Below are positions 9,661 through 19,500 of a stretch of 64,000 nt of DNA, in pieces; position 1 is the stretch's first letter; every line of letters begins with the position of its first letter. The notes beneath the pieces were generated by a model, which did no database searches, was not told the origin of the DNA, and saw only the letters and a program-made list of their open reading frames with translations. The stretch is taken from contig NZ_FRAB01000006.1 in assembly GCF_900142195.1 (NCBI RefSeq), forward strand, positions 124,001-188,000. Reading direction: 5' to 3'. The stretch comes from Paraburkholderia terricola (GTDB lineage: Bacteria; Pseudomonadota; Gammaproteobacteria; Burkholderiales; Burkholderiaceae). The translations under genes and the position numbers were made by a program.

Positions 9661-10739
9661 AATCCGTCACCCCTTCCGTTGTGCGCGATGCGGCCGGCAA
9701 CCGCCGTGCGCGTCCCGCGCTGCGCGGCCTACGTGGCTTGCGTGGCTTGCGTGGCTTGCGCGATCATCTGGAGCGCACCGGCATCCTGCTGGTGCTTGCG
9801 ATCCTGATCGCCGTGTTCGCGACGAAAGAACCCGCGTTCCTGAACATCGACAACCTGTTCAGCATCCTCCAGGCGGTATCGATCGTTGCGCTGCTCGGGA
9901 TCGGCGTGACGATCACGCTGGCCGCGGGCGGCTTCGATCTTTCGGTCGGCAGCGTGGCCGCGTCGGCGCAGATGGCGGCGAGCTACGTGCTGATCGTTTG
10001 GCATGGCGGGATGCTGGAAGCGGTCGCCGCGTGTCTCGTGCTCGGCGTGGCGGCCGGCCTGTTCAACGGCCTCCTGATCACGCGGCTGCGCGTGCCGGAT
10101 CAACTGGCGACGCTCGGCACGCTGTTCCTGCTCGCCGGGCTGCAATTGATTCCGACCGGCGGGCGCTCTCTTGCCACCGGCACGATCTTGCCCGACGGCA
10201 CCGAGGCGAGCGGGATGTTCCCCGACGCGTTTCTGGCGCTCGGCCGCCTGCGTCTGTTCGACGTGGTGCCGTTGCCCGTGCTGGTGCTCGCCGTGCTGAC
10301 CGTGCTCGCGTGCATCGTGATGGAAACGACCCGCTGGGGACGCGTGATCTATGCGATCGGCGGCAACGAGACGGCCGCGCGACTCGCGGGCGCGCCGAGC
10401 GCGCGTTACCGGATCGCGGCCTACGTGGCGTCGGGCGCGATCGCGTCGCTGGGCGGCGTGCTGATCGCCGCGCGGGTCGGGCGTGGCGATGTCAGCGCCG
10501 GTCACTCGCTGCTGCTCGACGCGGTGGCGGCGGCGCTGATGGGTTACGCGGTGTGGGGCGCGAAGCGGCCCAACGTGTTCGGCACGGTGGTGGGCGCGGT
10601 GTTCGTCGGCGTGTTGCTCAACGGGCTGACGATGCTCAACGCGCCTTACTACATGCAGGATTTCATCAAGGGCGTGCTGCTGGTGCTCGCGCTGGCATTC
10701 ACGTTCAGTGTCGGGCGGCGCGCGGACTCGCGCGCCTGA
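9657..10739 (+). CDS. Ribose-type ABC transporter permease
   Basis: The 360-residue RbsC/AraH-like permease starts at an ATG that overlaps the ATPase stop. After a basic N-terminus come about eight or more hydrophobic spans with family landmarks 'GIGVTITLAAGGFDLSVGSV', 'FNGLLITRLRVPDQLATLGT' and 'AIGGNETAARLAGAP'. The first 40 residues include LRG repeated four times, encoded by a 9-base tandem repeat. The gene lies with SfnB- and DszA-like enzymes and not with sugar catabolic genes. The imported compound may therefore be an organosulfur molecule rather than a sugar; that is inference. Confidence 0.9.
   Translation: MKSVTPSVVRDAAGNRRARPALRGLRGLRGLRGLRDHLERTGILLVLAILIAVFATKEPAFLNIDNLFSILQAVSIVALLGIGVTITLAAGGFDLSVGSVAASAQMAASYVLIVWHGGMLEAVAACLVLGVAAGLFNGLLITRLRVPDQLATLGTLFLLAGLQLIPTGGRSLATGTILPDGTEASGMFPDAFLALGRLRLFDVVPLPVLVLAVLTVLACIVMETTRWGRVIYAIGGNETAARLAGAPSARYRIAAYVASGAIASLGGVLIAARVGRGDVSAGHSLLLDAVAAALMGYAVWGAKRPNVFGTVVGAVFVGVLLNGLTMLNAPYYMQDFIKGVLLVLALAFTFSVGRRADSRA
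9732..9758 (+). repeat. Three perfect tandem copies of a 9-base unit
   Basis: The unit CGTGGCTTG occurs three times head to tail, preceded by one imperfect copy at 9723-9731. It lies in frame inside the permease gene and codes Leu-Arg-Gly repeats in the cytoplasmic N-terminus. Copy-number changes by slippage would stay in frame. Confidence 0.95.
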
Positions 10740-10803
10740 GCCGCCCGCGAGCGGCCACGGCCGCGCACGCGCACGCGCTGCGCGCAAATCCTTTGCATCC
10801 GCC

Positions 10804-10821
10804 AAGGAATATCGATTGCGG
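10804..10821 (+). promoter_or_regulatory. Weak sigma-54-like promoter before the SfnB-like gene
   Basis: A GG at 10806-10807 and a GC at 10818-10819 are ten bases apart, and the downstream half reads TTGCG, as in -24/-12 promoters. The upstream half (AAGGAAT) lacks the usual TGGC, so the match is partial. Genes for sulfone use (sfn) in pseudomonads are known to need sigma-54 and SfnR, which makes the site worth noting. It lies about 70 bases before the chosen start. Confidence 0.3.
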
Positions 10822-10890
10822 AATCGTTCAGTTTGCGCGCGTGATGGCCGCTGATAGATTGAGCGAACGGTCATGCAAACGGAGACTCCC

Positions 10891-12129
10891 ATGGCAGAAG
10901 TTGACGAAGCGGTTTCCTCGAAAACGTTCGATGCAAACCGGTCCGCGGCGCATGTGATTGCCGACGACGCCGAAGCGCTCGCCGTGGCCCACGAAGTAGC
11001 GGCACGTCTCGCGAAAGGCGCCGCCGGGCGCGATGCGGAGCGCCGTCTGCCGCACGAGGAAATCGAATGGTTCTCGCAGTCGGGCCTGTGGGCGATCACC
11101 GTGCCGAGGGCATACGGCGGCGCGGGCGTGTCCTTCGTCACGCTGACCGAGGTGATCAGGATCATTGCAGCAGCGGATTCGTCGCTCGGACAGTTGCCGC
11201 AAAACCACTTCGGTCTCGTCGACGTGGTCGCGCTGACCGGCAGCGAAGCCCAGAAGCAGTATTTCTTCGCGCAGGTGCTGGACGGCAAACGCTTCGGCAA
11301 CGGCTTTTCGGAGAAAGGCACGAAGAACGTGCTGGATCTGAAGACGAGCGTGACGCGCGACGGCGAAAACTACGTGGTGCACGGCACGAAGTTCTATTCG
11401 ACCGGCGCGCTGTTCGCCGACTTCGTACCGGTGCTCGGACTCGACGCCGAGCGCAAGGGCTGGCTCGCCTATATTCCGAAGGGCACGCCGGGGCTGAGCG
11501 TGATCGACGACTGGTCGGGCTTCGGCCAACGCACGACCGCCAGCGGCACGGTGACGCTCGACCACGTGCGCGTGCCGGCATCGCACGTGTTGCCCGCGCA
11601 TCGCGTGACCGATTTTCCGACGCTCAACGGGCCGATCTCGCAGATCATCCAGGCCGCGATCGATGCGGGCATTGCCCAGGCCGCGCTCGCCGACACGCTG
11701 ACGTTCGTGCGCGCGCGCTCGCGGCCGTGGATCGACAGCGGGGTCGAACGCGCGAGCGACGATCCGTTGACGGTGCGCGAAATCGGTCATCTGCATATCC
11801 AGTTGCATGCGGCCGAAGCGCTGCTCGAACGGGCGGCGCGCGTGCTCGACGCGAGCGCGGCAAAGCCTGAAACGACCGAAGACGACGTCGCGCGCGCGTC
11901 GGTCGCGGTCGGCGAGGCGAAGGTGCTGACCACGGAAGTCGCGCTGCTCGCGGGCGAAAAGCTGTTCGAGCTTGCCGGCACGCAGTCGACGCTCGCCGAG
12001 CACAACCTCGATCGCCACTGGCGCAACGCGCGCGTGCATACGCTGCACGATCCGGTGCGCTGGAAATATCACCTGGTCGGCAACTACTATCTGAACGGCG
12101 TCAAACCGGTGCGGCATCCGTGGAATTGA
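10891..12129 (+). CDS. SfnB-like acyl-CoA-dehydrogenase-fold flavin monooxygenase
   Basis: This 412-residue protein has the acyl-CoA dehydrogenase fold but belongs with the SfnB/DszC-type sulfur-acquisition oxidoreductases. Typical segments are 'WAITVPRAYGGAGVSFVTL', 'NGFSEKGTKNVLDL', 'YVVHGTKFYSTGALFADF' and a C-terminal 'HNLDRHWRNARVHTLHDPVRWKYHLVG'. Such enzymes use reduced flavin and oxygen to oxidise sulfur compounds, for example sulfones. A start at 10891 is preferred over an ATG at 10873 because GGAG lies about 8 bases before it. The neighbouring LLM monooxygenase fits a two-step desulfurisation route. The exact substrate is unknown. Confidence 0.88.
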   Translation: MAEVDEAVSSKTFDANRSAAHVIADDAEALAVAHEVAARLAKGAAGRDAERRLPHEEIEWFSQSGLWAITVPRAYGGAGVSFVTLTEVIRIIAAADSSLGQLPQNHFGLVDVVALTGSEAQKQYFFAQVLDGKRFGNGFSEKGTKNVLDLKTSVTRDGENYVVHGTKFYSTGALFADFVPVLGLDAERKGWLAYIPKGTPGLSVIDDWSGFGQRTTASGTVTLDHVRVPASHVLPAHRVTDFPTLNGPISQIIQAAIDAGIAQAALADTLTFVRARSRPWIDSGVERASDDPLTVREIGHLHIQLHAAEALLERAARVLDASAAKPETTEDDVARASVAVGEAKVLTTEVALLAGEKLFELAGTQSTLAEHNLDRHWRNARVHTLHDPVRWKYHLVGNYYLNGVKPVRHPWN

Positions 12130-12207
12130 CGGGATGTCCGCGCTTCGCGCTATCGCTCGCGGCCGGCTGTGCCGGCGCGCCGTCGTCATCTTCCACTGAA
12201 TCCGAAC

Positions 12208-13650
12208 ATGGCTAGAGAAATCCGCCTCAACGCTTTCGACATGAACTGCGTGGGGCATCAGTCGCCGGGCTTATGGGCGCATCCGCGCGATGCATCGTGG
12301 CGTTACAAGCAGATCGACTATTGGACCGACCTCGCGAAGCTGCTCGAGCGCGGCAAGTTCGACGGCCTGTTCATCGCCGACGTGCTGGGTATTTACGACG
12401 TCTTCAACGGCAACGGCGAGGCCGCGATCCGCCAGGCCGCGCAGGTGCCCGTCAACGATCCGATTCTGCTGGTGTCGGCGATGGCGAACGTGACCGAGCA
12501 TCTCGGCTTCGGCCTGACCTGCTCGCTGTCGTACGAACATCCGTATCCGTTCGCGCGGCGCATGTCGACGCTCGATCATCTGACCAACGGCCGGGTTGGC
12601 TGGAACATCGTCACGTCGTATCTGGATAGCGCGGCGCGCAATGTCGGCTTGCCCGCCCAGGTGAATCACGACGAGCGTTATTCGCTCGCCGAGGAATATC
12701 TCGAGGTTTGCTACAAGCTCTGGGAAGCGTCGTGGGAAGACGATGCGGTGGTGCGCGACGCCGGGCGGCGCGTGTTCACCGAGCCGTCCAGGGTCCACCC
12801 GATCAACCACCGCGGCCCCTATTTCGACGTGCCGGGCATCCACCTCTGCGAGCCGTCGCCGCAGCGCACGCCGGTGTTGTACCAGGCGGGCGCCTCGAAG
12901 CGCGGCAAGGATTTTGCCGCGCAGCACGCCGAGTGCATTTTTATCGCGGCGCCGTCGCGCACGATCCTGAAGCATTTCGTCGCCGACATCCGCGCGCGCG
13001 TGAAGTCGTTCGGACGCGATCCGCACGACGTGCTGATCTTCAATCTGCACACGGTGATCACCGGCAACACGTCGGCCGAGGCGCACGCGAAGCACGCCGA
13101 CTATCGCCGCTATACGAGCGACGAGGGCGCGCTCGCGCTGATGTCGGGATGGACCGGCATCGACCTGTCGAAATACGACCTCGACGAGCCGCTGCGCTAT
13201 GTCGAGAGCAACGCGGTGCAATCGGCGGTGGAGGCGCTGTCGAGCGCCGACCCGACGCGCGTGTGGACCGTGCGCGAGATCGCGAAGTGGGGCGGCATTG
13301 GCGGCCTGGGGCCGCTGTCGGTCGGCAGCCCGCAGGAGATCGCCGACGAGTTGCAGTCGTGGGTCGAGGAAACCGACGTCGACGGCTTCAACCTCGCGTA
13401 TGCGCTGACGCACGAGAGCTTCAGTGATTTCGTCGACCTCGTCGTGCCCGAACTGCAACGGCGCGGCGTTTATAAAACCGACTACGCGACGGGCTCGTTA
13501 CGCGAGAAGCTGCACGGGCGCGGTCCGCGGCTCGCCGAGCCGCATCCGGGCGCGGCTTATCGGACTCGGGCGCTGAATCAAGCGCTGAATCAGGCGAGTG
13601 CCAATGGGCAGGCCGATGCGCCGGCCCACACACCGGCACATGCCGGATAA
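12208..13650 (+). CDS. NtaA/SnaA/DszA-family FMN-dependent monooxygenase
   Basis: The protein of about 480 residues has the bacterial luciferase-like barrel. Family landmarks are 'IRLNAFDMNCVGHQSPGLW' at the start, 'NGRVGWNIVTSY' at about residue 130, 'RGPYFDVPG', 'PVLYQAGASKRGKDFAA' and 'VPELQRRGVYKTDY' near the end. These enzymes take FMNH2 from a separate reductase and cleave C-S or C-N bonds. The ATG at 12208 was chosen because it begins the conserved N-terminus; the frame is open to 12169. The last 40 residues are low in complexity (ALNQALNQ, APAHTPAHAG). It follows the SfnB-like gene by 78 bases and precedes a ribose-type binding protein. Confidence 0.92.
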   Translation: MAREIRLNAFDMNCVGHQSPGLWAHPRDASWRYKQIDYWTDLAKLLERGKFDGLFIADVLGIYDVFNGNGEAAIRQAAQVPVNDPILLVSAMANVTEHLGFGLTCSLSYEHPYPFARRMSTLDHLTNGRVGWNIVTSYLDSAARNVGLPAQVNHDERYSLAEEYLEVCYKLWEASWEDDAVVRDAGRRVFTEPSRVHPINHRGPYFDVPGIHLCEPSPQRTPVLYQAGASKRGKDFAAQHAECIFIAAPSRTILKHFVADIRARVKSFGRDPHDVLIFNLHTVITGNTSAEAHAKHADYRRYTSDEGALALMSGWTGIDLSKYDLDEPLRYVESNAVQSAVEALSSADPTRVWTVREIAKWGGIGGLGPLSVGSPQEIADELQSWVEETDVDGFNLAYALTHESFSDFVDLVVPELQRRGVYKTDYATGSLREKLHGRGPRLAEPHPGAAYRTRALNQALNQASANGQADAPAHTPAHAG

Positions 13651-13696
13651 AAACTATCCATCACAACGCTGTCCTTTTCCGGTCTGGAGATCGCTG

Positions 13697-14779
13697 ATGA
13701 AATCATTTCCGCGTCGCAAGTTCGAGACGAGCCTGAAGGCGCGCGCGCTTGCCGTCGTCGCCACCGCCGCCGCCACGATGCTGCTGGCAGGCGCCGCCGC
13801 GCACGCCGCGCCGCTCAAGGGCGCGCCGGCGCCGTTCGACAAGGGCGGCGTGAAAGTCGCGCTCGTCAACTATCTGTCCACCGGCGATTTCTTCCAGGCC
13901 TACGAGGCCGGCGCGCAGAAGCAGGCGAAGGCGCTCGGCATCGATCTGCGCATCTACGAAGGCCGCCAGGACGCGGCGGAGCAACGCGAGCAGATCCAGC
14001 AGGCGATCAGCCTCGGCGTGTCGGCGATCATCGTCAATCACGGCTTGCCAGAATCGCTGAAGGACGTCGTGCAACGCGCGCTCGACAAGGGCATCAAGGT
14101 CGTCGCGTTCGATGTCGACCTCGGCAATCCGAAGGTGCCCCAGATCGAGCAGAGCGATCACGACCTCGCCGCGCTGCTGCTCGACCAGGCGGTGAAAGAC
14201 AACGGCGACGCGTTCTCGGCCGGCTACGTCTATGTCGCCGGTTTTGCGTCGCTCGACCGGCGCGATGCGGTGTGGCGCGACTTCAAGACCGCGCATCCGA
14301 AGGTTCAGGAAAAGGCGCGCTGGGGCACGGTCGACAATCCGATTGCGCAGTCCGTCGCCAATCAGGCCGCGGCCGCTTATCGCGCGCATCCTGAGATTCG
14401 CGTGGTGTTCGCGCCTTACGACGAATTTGCGCGCGGCGCGAAGCTCGCCGCGGACGAGGCGAACCTCGCGTCGAAGCTGCGCATCTACAGCGCCGACATC
14501 TCGACGTCCGACATCGAGGCGATTCGCGCGCCGAACAGCGCATGGGTCGCGACCGCGGCGACCAACCCGGCGGTGGTCGGCGCGGTGTCGGTGCGCGCCG
14601 CCGCGCTGTTGCTGGCGGGGCAGGAGCCCGAGCACCGGATCGTCGTCAAGCCGGCGTTGATCACACGCGACGATCTGCTGAAGAACAACATCAGGACGAT
14701 CGCCGAACTCGGCCAGAAGTTTCCGGCATTCCGCGCCAGCGACGCGGCCACCGCTGCATGGATCCCGGCGGCCGACTGA
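13697..14779 (+). CDS. Ribose-type ABC transporter substrate-binding protein
   Basis: The 360-residue periplasmic protein has a Sec signal with cleavage near GAAAHA-AP. The body has the Peripla_BP_4 layout: 'VALVNYLSTGDFFQAYEAGA', 'AAEQREQIQQAISLGVSAIIVNHG', 'VVAFDVDLGNP' and 'VVFAPYDEFARGAKLAADE'. The start has GGAGA 7 bases upstream. It is the natural binding partner of the ATPase and permease at 8.1-10.7 kb, with two flavin monooxygenase genes lying between. This order suggests that the transporter feeds the monooxygenases. The ligand could be an organosulfur compound rather than a sugar. Confidence 0.9.
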   Translation: MKSFPRRKFETSLKARALAVVATAAATMLLAGAAAHAAPLKGAPAPFDKGGVKVALVNYLSTGDFFQAYEAGAQKQAKALGIDLRIYEGRQDAAEQREQIQQAISLGVSAIIVNHGLPESLKDVVQRALDKGIKVVAFDVDLGNPKVPQIEQSDHDLAALLLDQAVKDNGDAFSAGYVYVAGFASLDRRDAVWRDFKTAHPKVQEKARWGTVDNPIAQSVANQAAAAYRAHPEIRVVFAPYDEFARGAKLAADEANLASKLRIYSADISTSDIEAIRAPNSAWVATAATNPAVVGAVSVRAAALLLAGQEPEHRIVVKPALITRDDLLKNNIRTIAELGQKFPAFRASDAATAAWIPAAD

Positions 14780-14866
14780 GCATGGCGGACCCGGGCGCTG
14801 GCACATCGCAACGAGCACGGAATCAACACCTCCTTCACGCAATGCTCGCGTGGCCGCAAAGGCAAC

Positions 14867-14938
14867 GTGTCGAAGAAGAAACCGATCGTCCTCAGCGCCT
14901 TCACGATGAACACCGTGTCCGGAAGAAGGCCATCATGA
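14867..14938 (+). pseudogene. Remnant of a third NtaA/DszA-like monooxygenase gene
   Basis: A GTG at 14867 with AAAGG just upstream opens a short frame reading (M)SKKKPIVLSAFTMNTVS before becoming unrelated and stopping at 14936-14938. This matches the N-terminus of the NtaA/SnaA/DszA family; compare 'IRLNAFDMNCVGHQS' in the gene at 12208. The rest of the gene is absent from the window, so a deletion or rearrangement removed it. It sits where a further member of the operon would be expected, 87 bases after the binding-protein stop. Confidence 0.65.
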
Positions 14939-15290
14939 ATCGCGGCCTCGGGGAACGGCCTGGTTCAGCGCGGCCATCGTTTGCGGGAGACGACGGCGAA
15001 GCTCACGGCGATGGCGCCCGCCTGAACGTGGCCATCGTCTGCCGAGAGTACGCCGGCGAAACGAGGGCGACGAGGGCGGCGCTCCCGACTCACCAGAAGA
15101 TCCTGCGTAGGATCGGGATTGCCGGCGCGGTCGTCAACTGGGACATCTGTGCGCGGCAGCCGATGTAGATGACGCTTACGGTTTGTCGGGGCCATGAGTC
15201 ATCGCATGTAAAAAGATTTAATCCCGTATTGAACGACTCGATCATCGATTAGTAAAATGAATGATTTGATCGATACGATAACAGTACGGA
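14939..15290. other. Non-coding or degraded stretch before the LysR gene
   Basis: I find no convincing gene here. The first 240 bases are GC-rich with short open frames on both strands that match nothing I recognise and may be debris from the deletion that truncated the monooxygenase gene. The last 90 bases are AT-rich with overlapping GATC/ATCGAT-containing repeats. They probably hold the promoter and autoregulatory site of the LysR gene at 15291. Confidence 0.5.
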
Positions 15291-16166
15291 ATGGAACTCA
15301 AACTGCTGCGAACGTTTTTGTCGGTCGTCGAGTTGCGTCATTTTGGACGCGCGGCGGAGGCTCTGCATATGAGTCAGCCGGCGTTGAGCAAACAGGTTGG
15401 TGCGCTGGAGGAGAGCCTAGGCGCAAAACTGTTCGAAAGGGGGCGGCATGGCGCGGAGCTAACGCGGTTCGGGGAAATTTTCCTGCCCGATGCGCAAGCG
15501 CTCGTCTGCGACGCGGACGAGATTCTCGCGCGTGCCCGAGAGGCAGGCAGCGGCAGACGCGGGCATTTGCGGATCGGCATTTGCCTGTCCGTGCTGATGA
15601 TCGCGCCACAGATCATTGCCGACTTCCGTCAGCAGTATCCGGGCATTGCCGTCGCGTTGAGCGACCTGTCTTCCGCTGAGCAAACCCGACGCCTTTTGGC
15701 GGGGAAGCTGGATGTGGGCTTTATGCGGATGCCCTCGGTCGAAGGGCTCTCGTCTCTTCGCGTGATCGACGAGACATTGGCGCTGGCGTTACCCCCAGGC
15801 CTTGAGCGCGTGCGTCTTCCGTCCGATTTTGGCAAGTTGAATGAAATGGGTTTCCTGGCCTTGCGGCGTGCGCGTGGGCCTGGACTCGCGGCTCAGGTCG
15901 ACGCCTGGTGCCGCGAACAGGGCTTTGTGCCGAACGTGACGCAACAGGCTGATGATGTGCAGTCTGTCCTGGCATCTGTCGCTGCTGGCGTTGGCGTCGC
16001 GTTCGTTCCCTCGCGTGCGCAACATCTGCTTCGGGACGCTACAGTCCTACCGCTTCGCGGAAGACACGCGAAATGGCGCGTAGGGCTTGTGTGGGCGGAT
16101 GCGCAAAACAATCCTGTTACGTCACGGTTCGTCCCGTTTGTGCGCGCCGCGCTGAAAGGCGTTTGA
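15291..16166 (+). CDS. LysR-family transcriptional regulator
   Basis: The 291-residue protein has the LysR winged helix at residues 1-60 ('LLRTFLSVVELRHFGRAAEALHMSQPALSKQ') and a periplasmic-binding-like effector domain from about 90 to 291 ('GHLRIGICLSVLMIAP'). It stands alone: upstream is a degraded organosulfur gene, downstream is the lower-GC island. Its target genes are not clear. It could have controlled the truncated monooxygenase operon, or the catabolic genes beyond the island before the island inserted. Confidence 0.9.
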   Translation: MELKLLRTFLSVVELRHFGRAAEALHMSQPALSKQVGALEESLGAKLFERGRHGAELTRFGEIFLPDAQALVCDADEILARAREAGSGRRGHLRIGICLSVLMIAPQIIADFRQQYPGIAVALSDLSSAEQTRRLLAGKLDVGFMRMPSVEGLSSLRVIDETLALALPPGLERVRLPSDFGKLNEMGFLALRRARGPGLAAQVDAWCREQGFVPNVTQQADDVQSVLASVAAGVGVAFVPSRAQHLLRDATVLPLRGRHAKWRVGLVWADAQNNPVTSRFVPFVRAALKGV

Positions 16167-16566
16167 TTCTTCTTTGTGGCGTCCACGGTTGTTTCTGAAT
16201 TCGCGAGGATTGTCATGGCGCGGCCGCTGGTGACGGTATGATGTGACAGCCGCTAGCCGACCCACAACTGCCAGTCGTCTTCCCGCGCCTTGAATGTCCG
16301 CTTGCGAGCTGCAGCGGCTGTTCCTTCTTCTGACTTGTCCTGCAGGTAGTTGGCCGAAACGGATAGACACCGTGTGAGCAGCGATCCAGTTACGAGTGTT
16401 GAAACGTTGGGGACGACGATATTCGACTCATCGATGATCCTTAAAAGGTCCGTATATGGGAACCGTTGAGCGCTCCAACGAAGCGTCGGTTCAGTACGTT
16501 CGATCCGAAATGAGCAAACGCAGGCGACTGAAAGGCGTGTGATGACTGCTGTTTCGATGACGAGTG
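16167..16566. other. Gap between LysR gene and STAND gene, with a start-less open frame
   Basis: The 400 bases hold no gene with a normal start. On the reverse strand a frame is open from 16594 to a TAG at 16253-16255. It is 113 codons and overlaps the last 28 bases of the large STAND gene in the -1 frame. It has no ATG or GTG, and a TTG only near its end. Its translation is fairly protein-like (for example 'RFPYTDLLRIIDESNIVVP' and 'KAREDDWQLWVG' at the end), but I do not recognise it. It may be chance, a decayed gene, or an extension reached by frameshifting. Confidence 0.35.
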
Positions 16567-19500
16567 TTATGCAACTGAAGGGATCGCTGCCAGCTTAGCG
16601 AACTCTGCATGTATTTCCGGCGACAACGTCACCCCGATAGCACTCGCAACGGTAGGACAAAGAATGCAGAGGAAGCGCTCGTCGTCATCAGCTATGGCCA
16701 GAGCGGCCTCAATTGCTGGCACCGTCGTCTGAGGCCGTGACAGCCTGAACGTCTCCGATCCGACGATCCGTTTCCACGCTTTGCGTTGCCATGAGGCAAT
16801 GACCGCAATGAGGTAACTCTTAAAGTTTGATCGGCTCGCTTGCAGCACAAATCGTATTACCGCCAAGCCGTAAGCCTGTGGTGTCGGATGCGTGTCGCTC
16901 CTAAACGATCTGACGGAATCGATCAAAGCATCTTCGAATGACGATGCCGCCGGCAATTGGAGCGTCGTATTCGCGCGAGCAAGTGCGGCGCCAGCGACAT
17001 CGCCGCCGAACTCAGCCTTTAGCGTCGCACCAAGGTCCGAAAGTACCTCTGCCGAATGCTTGCAAGCAGCGGCAATGAGATATGCAAACACGGCATCACT
17101 GGTGATGGCGGAAACAAGAGGAGCGGAAAGGTCAGTACGAGGCACCGGCGGAATGGCTCCTCGCGCCGGCTCTAGAATATCGAATGTTGCCCTCATCCGT
17201 TGTGCCTGCTGGGACAGATGCGCAATCGCCTCAACGTAACTCCACAGGTGGCGTGCAAAACCAACCGCGTTCAAATCCGTGATGTCGCGCGTCACGCTCC
17301 TCGCGCGAAGATCGACTTCCATTACGGGGATCGGACCACCCGTGAGTCGATTATATAAATTGTCGGCTATGCCCGCGTTCTCGCCGCTCGTCACTTCGCA
17401 TCCGGCAAGCATGTACCAAGCAAGGTCAAGCGGACCGAGCGGGCGCTCGGTGACAGCCTTTTGCGGTTCATGGTTGCTGCAACAGCCTGGCGCGATCGCA
17501 ATAGGCTCTCCGTCGATCTTGACCTTATTTCTGTCAATGCGCGCCTGCGCCCACAGCACCGTGTGGCGAACCACGTGGTGACAATACGCGGCGCGAAGCG
17601 ACGAAGCAGGGTCAATACCCACAAGCGCTGTCAGCGCGTCACGCAAGCCGGTTAGTGCACGCTTGATCTGTTCGATTTGAAGAGCGGCCACGGCGGCATC
17701 TGCGCCAAGACCGACTGACATGACTGTCATGTCGGGAAGTTGACACTGTGCTGCAGCTTCCTTACTTTCCAAGAACCACTTTTCCGCTTGCGCCCACTCG
17801 CTGCACTTCGCGGCGCTGATCGCCGCTTCTCGCAGAGCGAAAGCGCGTTCGACATGATTGTCACGGCCAACCTCGTCTGCGATGTCACGCAAGATTGCTA
17901 AGGCCCGTTCGTGATCTTGTGCGCGCCAGTAGACCTTAGCGCGAGCGCGGGATAGCAAGACATCATCGCCGAATGCTTCGACGGCTTCGTCCAGCACCTT
18001 CAACGCACCTTCGCGATCGTTGGCATATTCGTCGAGCATGACAGATTGCGCGACCCAGCACTGGATCGTAATCGGCCGTGTGGCCCAAGGGACGGTCTTG
18101 ATCGCCATACGGCGATAGCACTCGGCCGCGTCGGTAGCATTCAAAGCGTCGTGCCGGCACTCCACAGTCCAGGCACTATTAATAAACACGGAGTAATCGG
18201 GCGCGACTTCGCCAATGGCGTTGAGATAAAGGGTGCGTCGGGCTGGCTCAACCTCGTCCAACTGGTTGATCACACTTTCAAGTTTCGCGACGGTAGACGG
18301 GCTTGCGCTGCCGATGGCAAAGAGCAGTCCAAACAGGTTTGAAGATTGCTGACCTTTTGCTTCAAAATTGTTCTGAAGACCGCTCAGAAATTCATCTGCT
18401 TCCGTGATCGCTTGAAATTGCTGGAGAAGGTCAAGCCAGTTGTCGAGATAATTGGCGATGCCCATCGTGCCAAGAACAACCGCGAAGGACATCGCGCGGA
18501 AGGCGTGACGCATTTCGCCATCCGGCTGTTGCTCCGTCTCGCTAAACAAGGCATGTACGCATTCCGCGATCTTGTCGGTCTCCTCCGCTGCGACCAGAAT
18601 CTTGAATTGCGCGATCCGCAGCATTCCCGATACACGAAGATTGTCCGGATAGATCGGCGTGTCGGTACGAAGTAGCTTGAACGTCGTGAGGTTATCAGCG
18701 AGAAGCCCAATGGTGCGTTCGTCCGACATCAAAATGCTGTGGGCGAGCACGAACAAGACTCGCTCGTTCTTGCCAAGCATCGCGTGCAGTATGATGACAT
18801 CGACGTCATCGCCGTTGATCGTGCCGCTCGCCATGAACTGCGTTGCGATCGCACTATGGATACTGGCTTGCTCGGCGGACGACATCATCCCTTGGCCGGA
18901 CCGAGCCGCCAGCGGAGAAACACGATAGCTGTCGCGGCCCACCGTTTCCAACCATGGCCCGATCAGAGCATCTATGCATTCACCGGCGCGTGCGAGGGGG
19001 GGCGGTGCGTTGGCAACGGTCAGTGCCATTGCTCGATCAAAACGGCCGATGGTCAAACTAAGGCGATAGAGCAAATTGCGCGTGTTCTCGGGAAGCACAG
19101 AAACAAGCGTGCGCCGCGCTGCTTCCCGCTCCGCGTCGATATCTCCGGTTGAAAGTCCAGCGCCGACGATGTCCATGACCTCGCTGCGGGGCCAACCGCG
19201 CGCGGCCATTCCCGAAATGAATGCATGCACCAATTGCGGATGCCCGAAAGCTCCGGTGACATAAGAAAGGCGCCCCCAAACCTTAGGATCGCCACCGTGA
19301 ACCGTCACCAGTTCCGCTGCTTCACCTTCTGTGAAATACCGACACTCGACTCTGCAGCCCACATTGAGGCCAGCGGTTGAGAGCGCTCTCGCCGTGGGTG
19401 GAAGATAGCACGTGACGATCGCTGCGCGATCGCGCCGGCGCAGCGCCTCCAAGACCCGCGCCATCGACGGCGCGACAAGTGGGTCGTTAAAATGATTCAG

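Noticed and set aside
12271..13458. Long reverse-strand open frame of 395 codons
   Set aside because: It is antiparallel to the clear DszA-like monooxygenase gene, has biased Arg/His/Ala composition and no family features. It is a by-product of high GC codon use.
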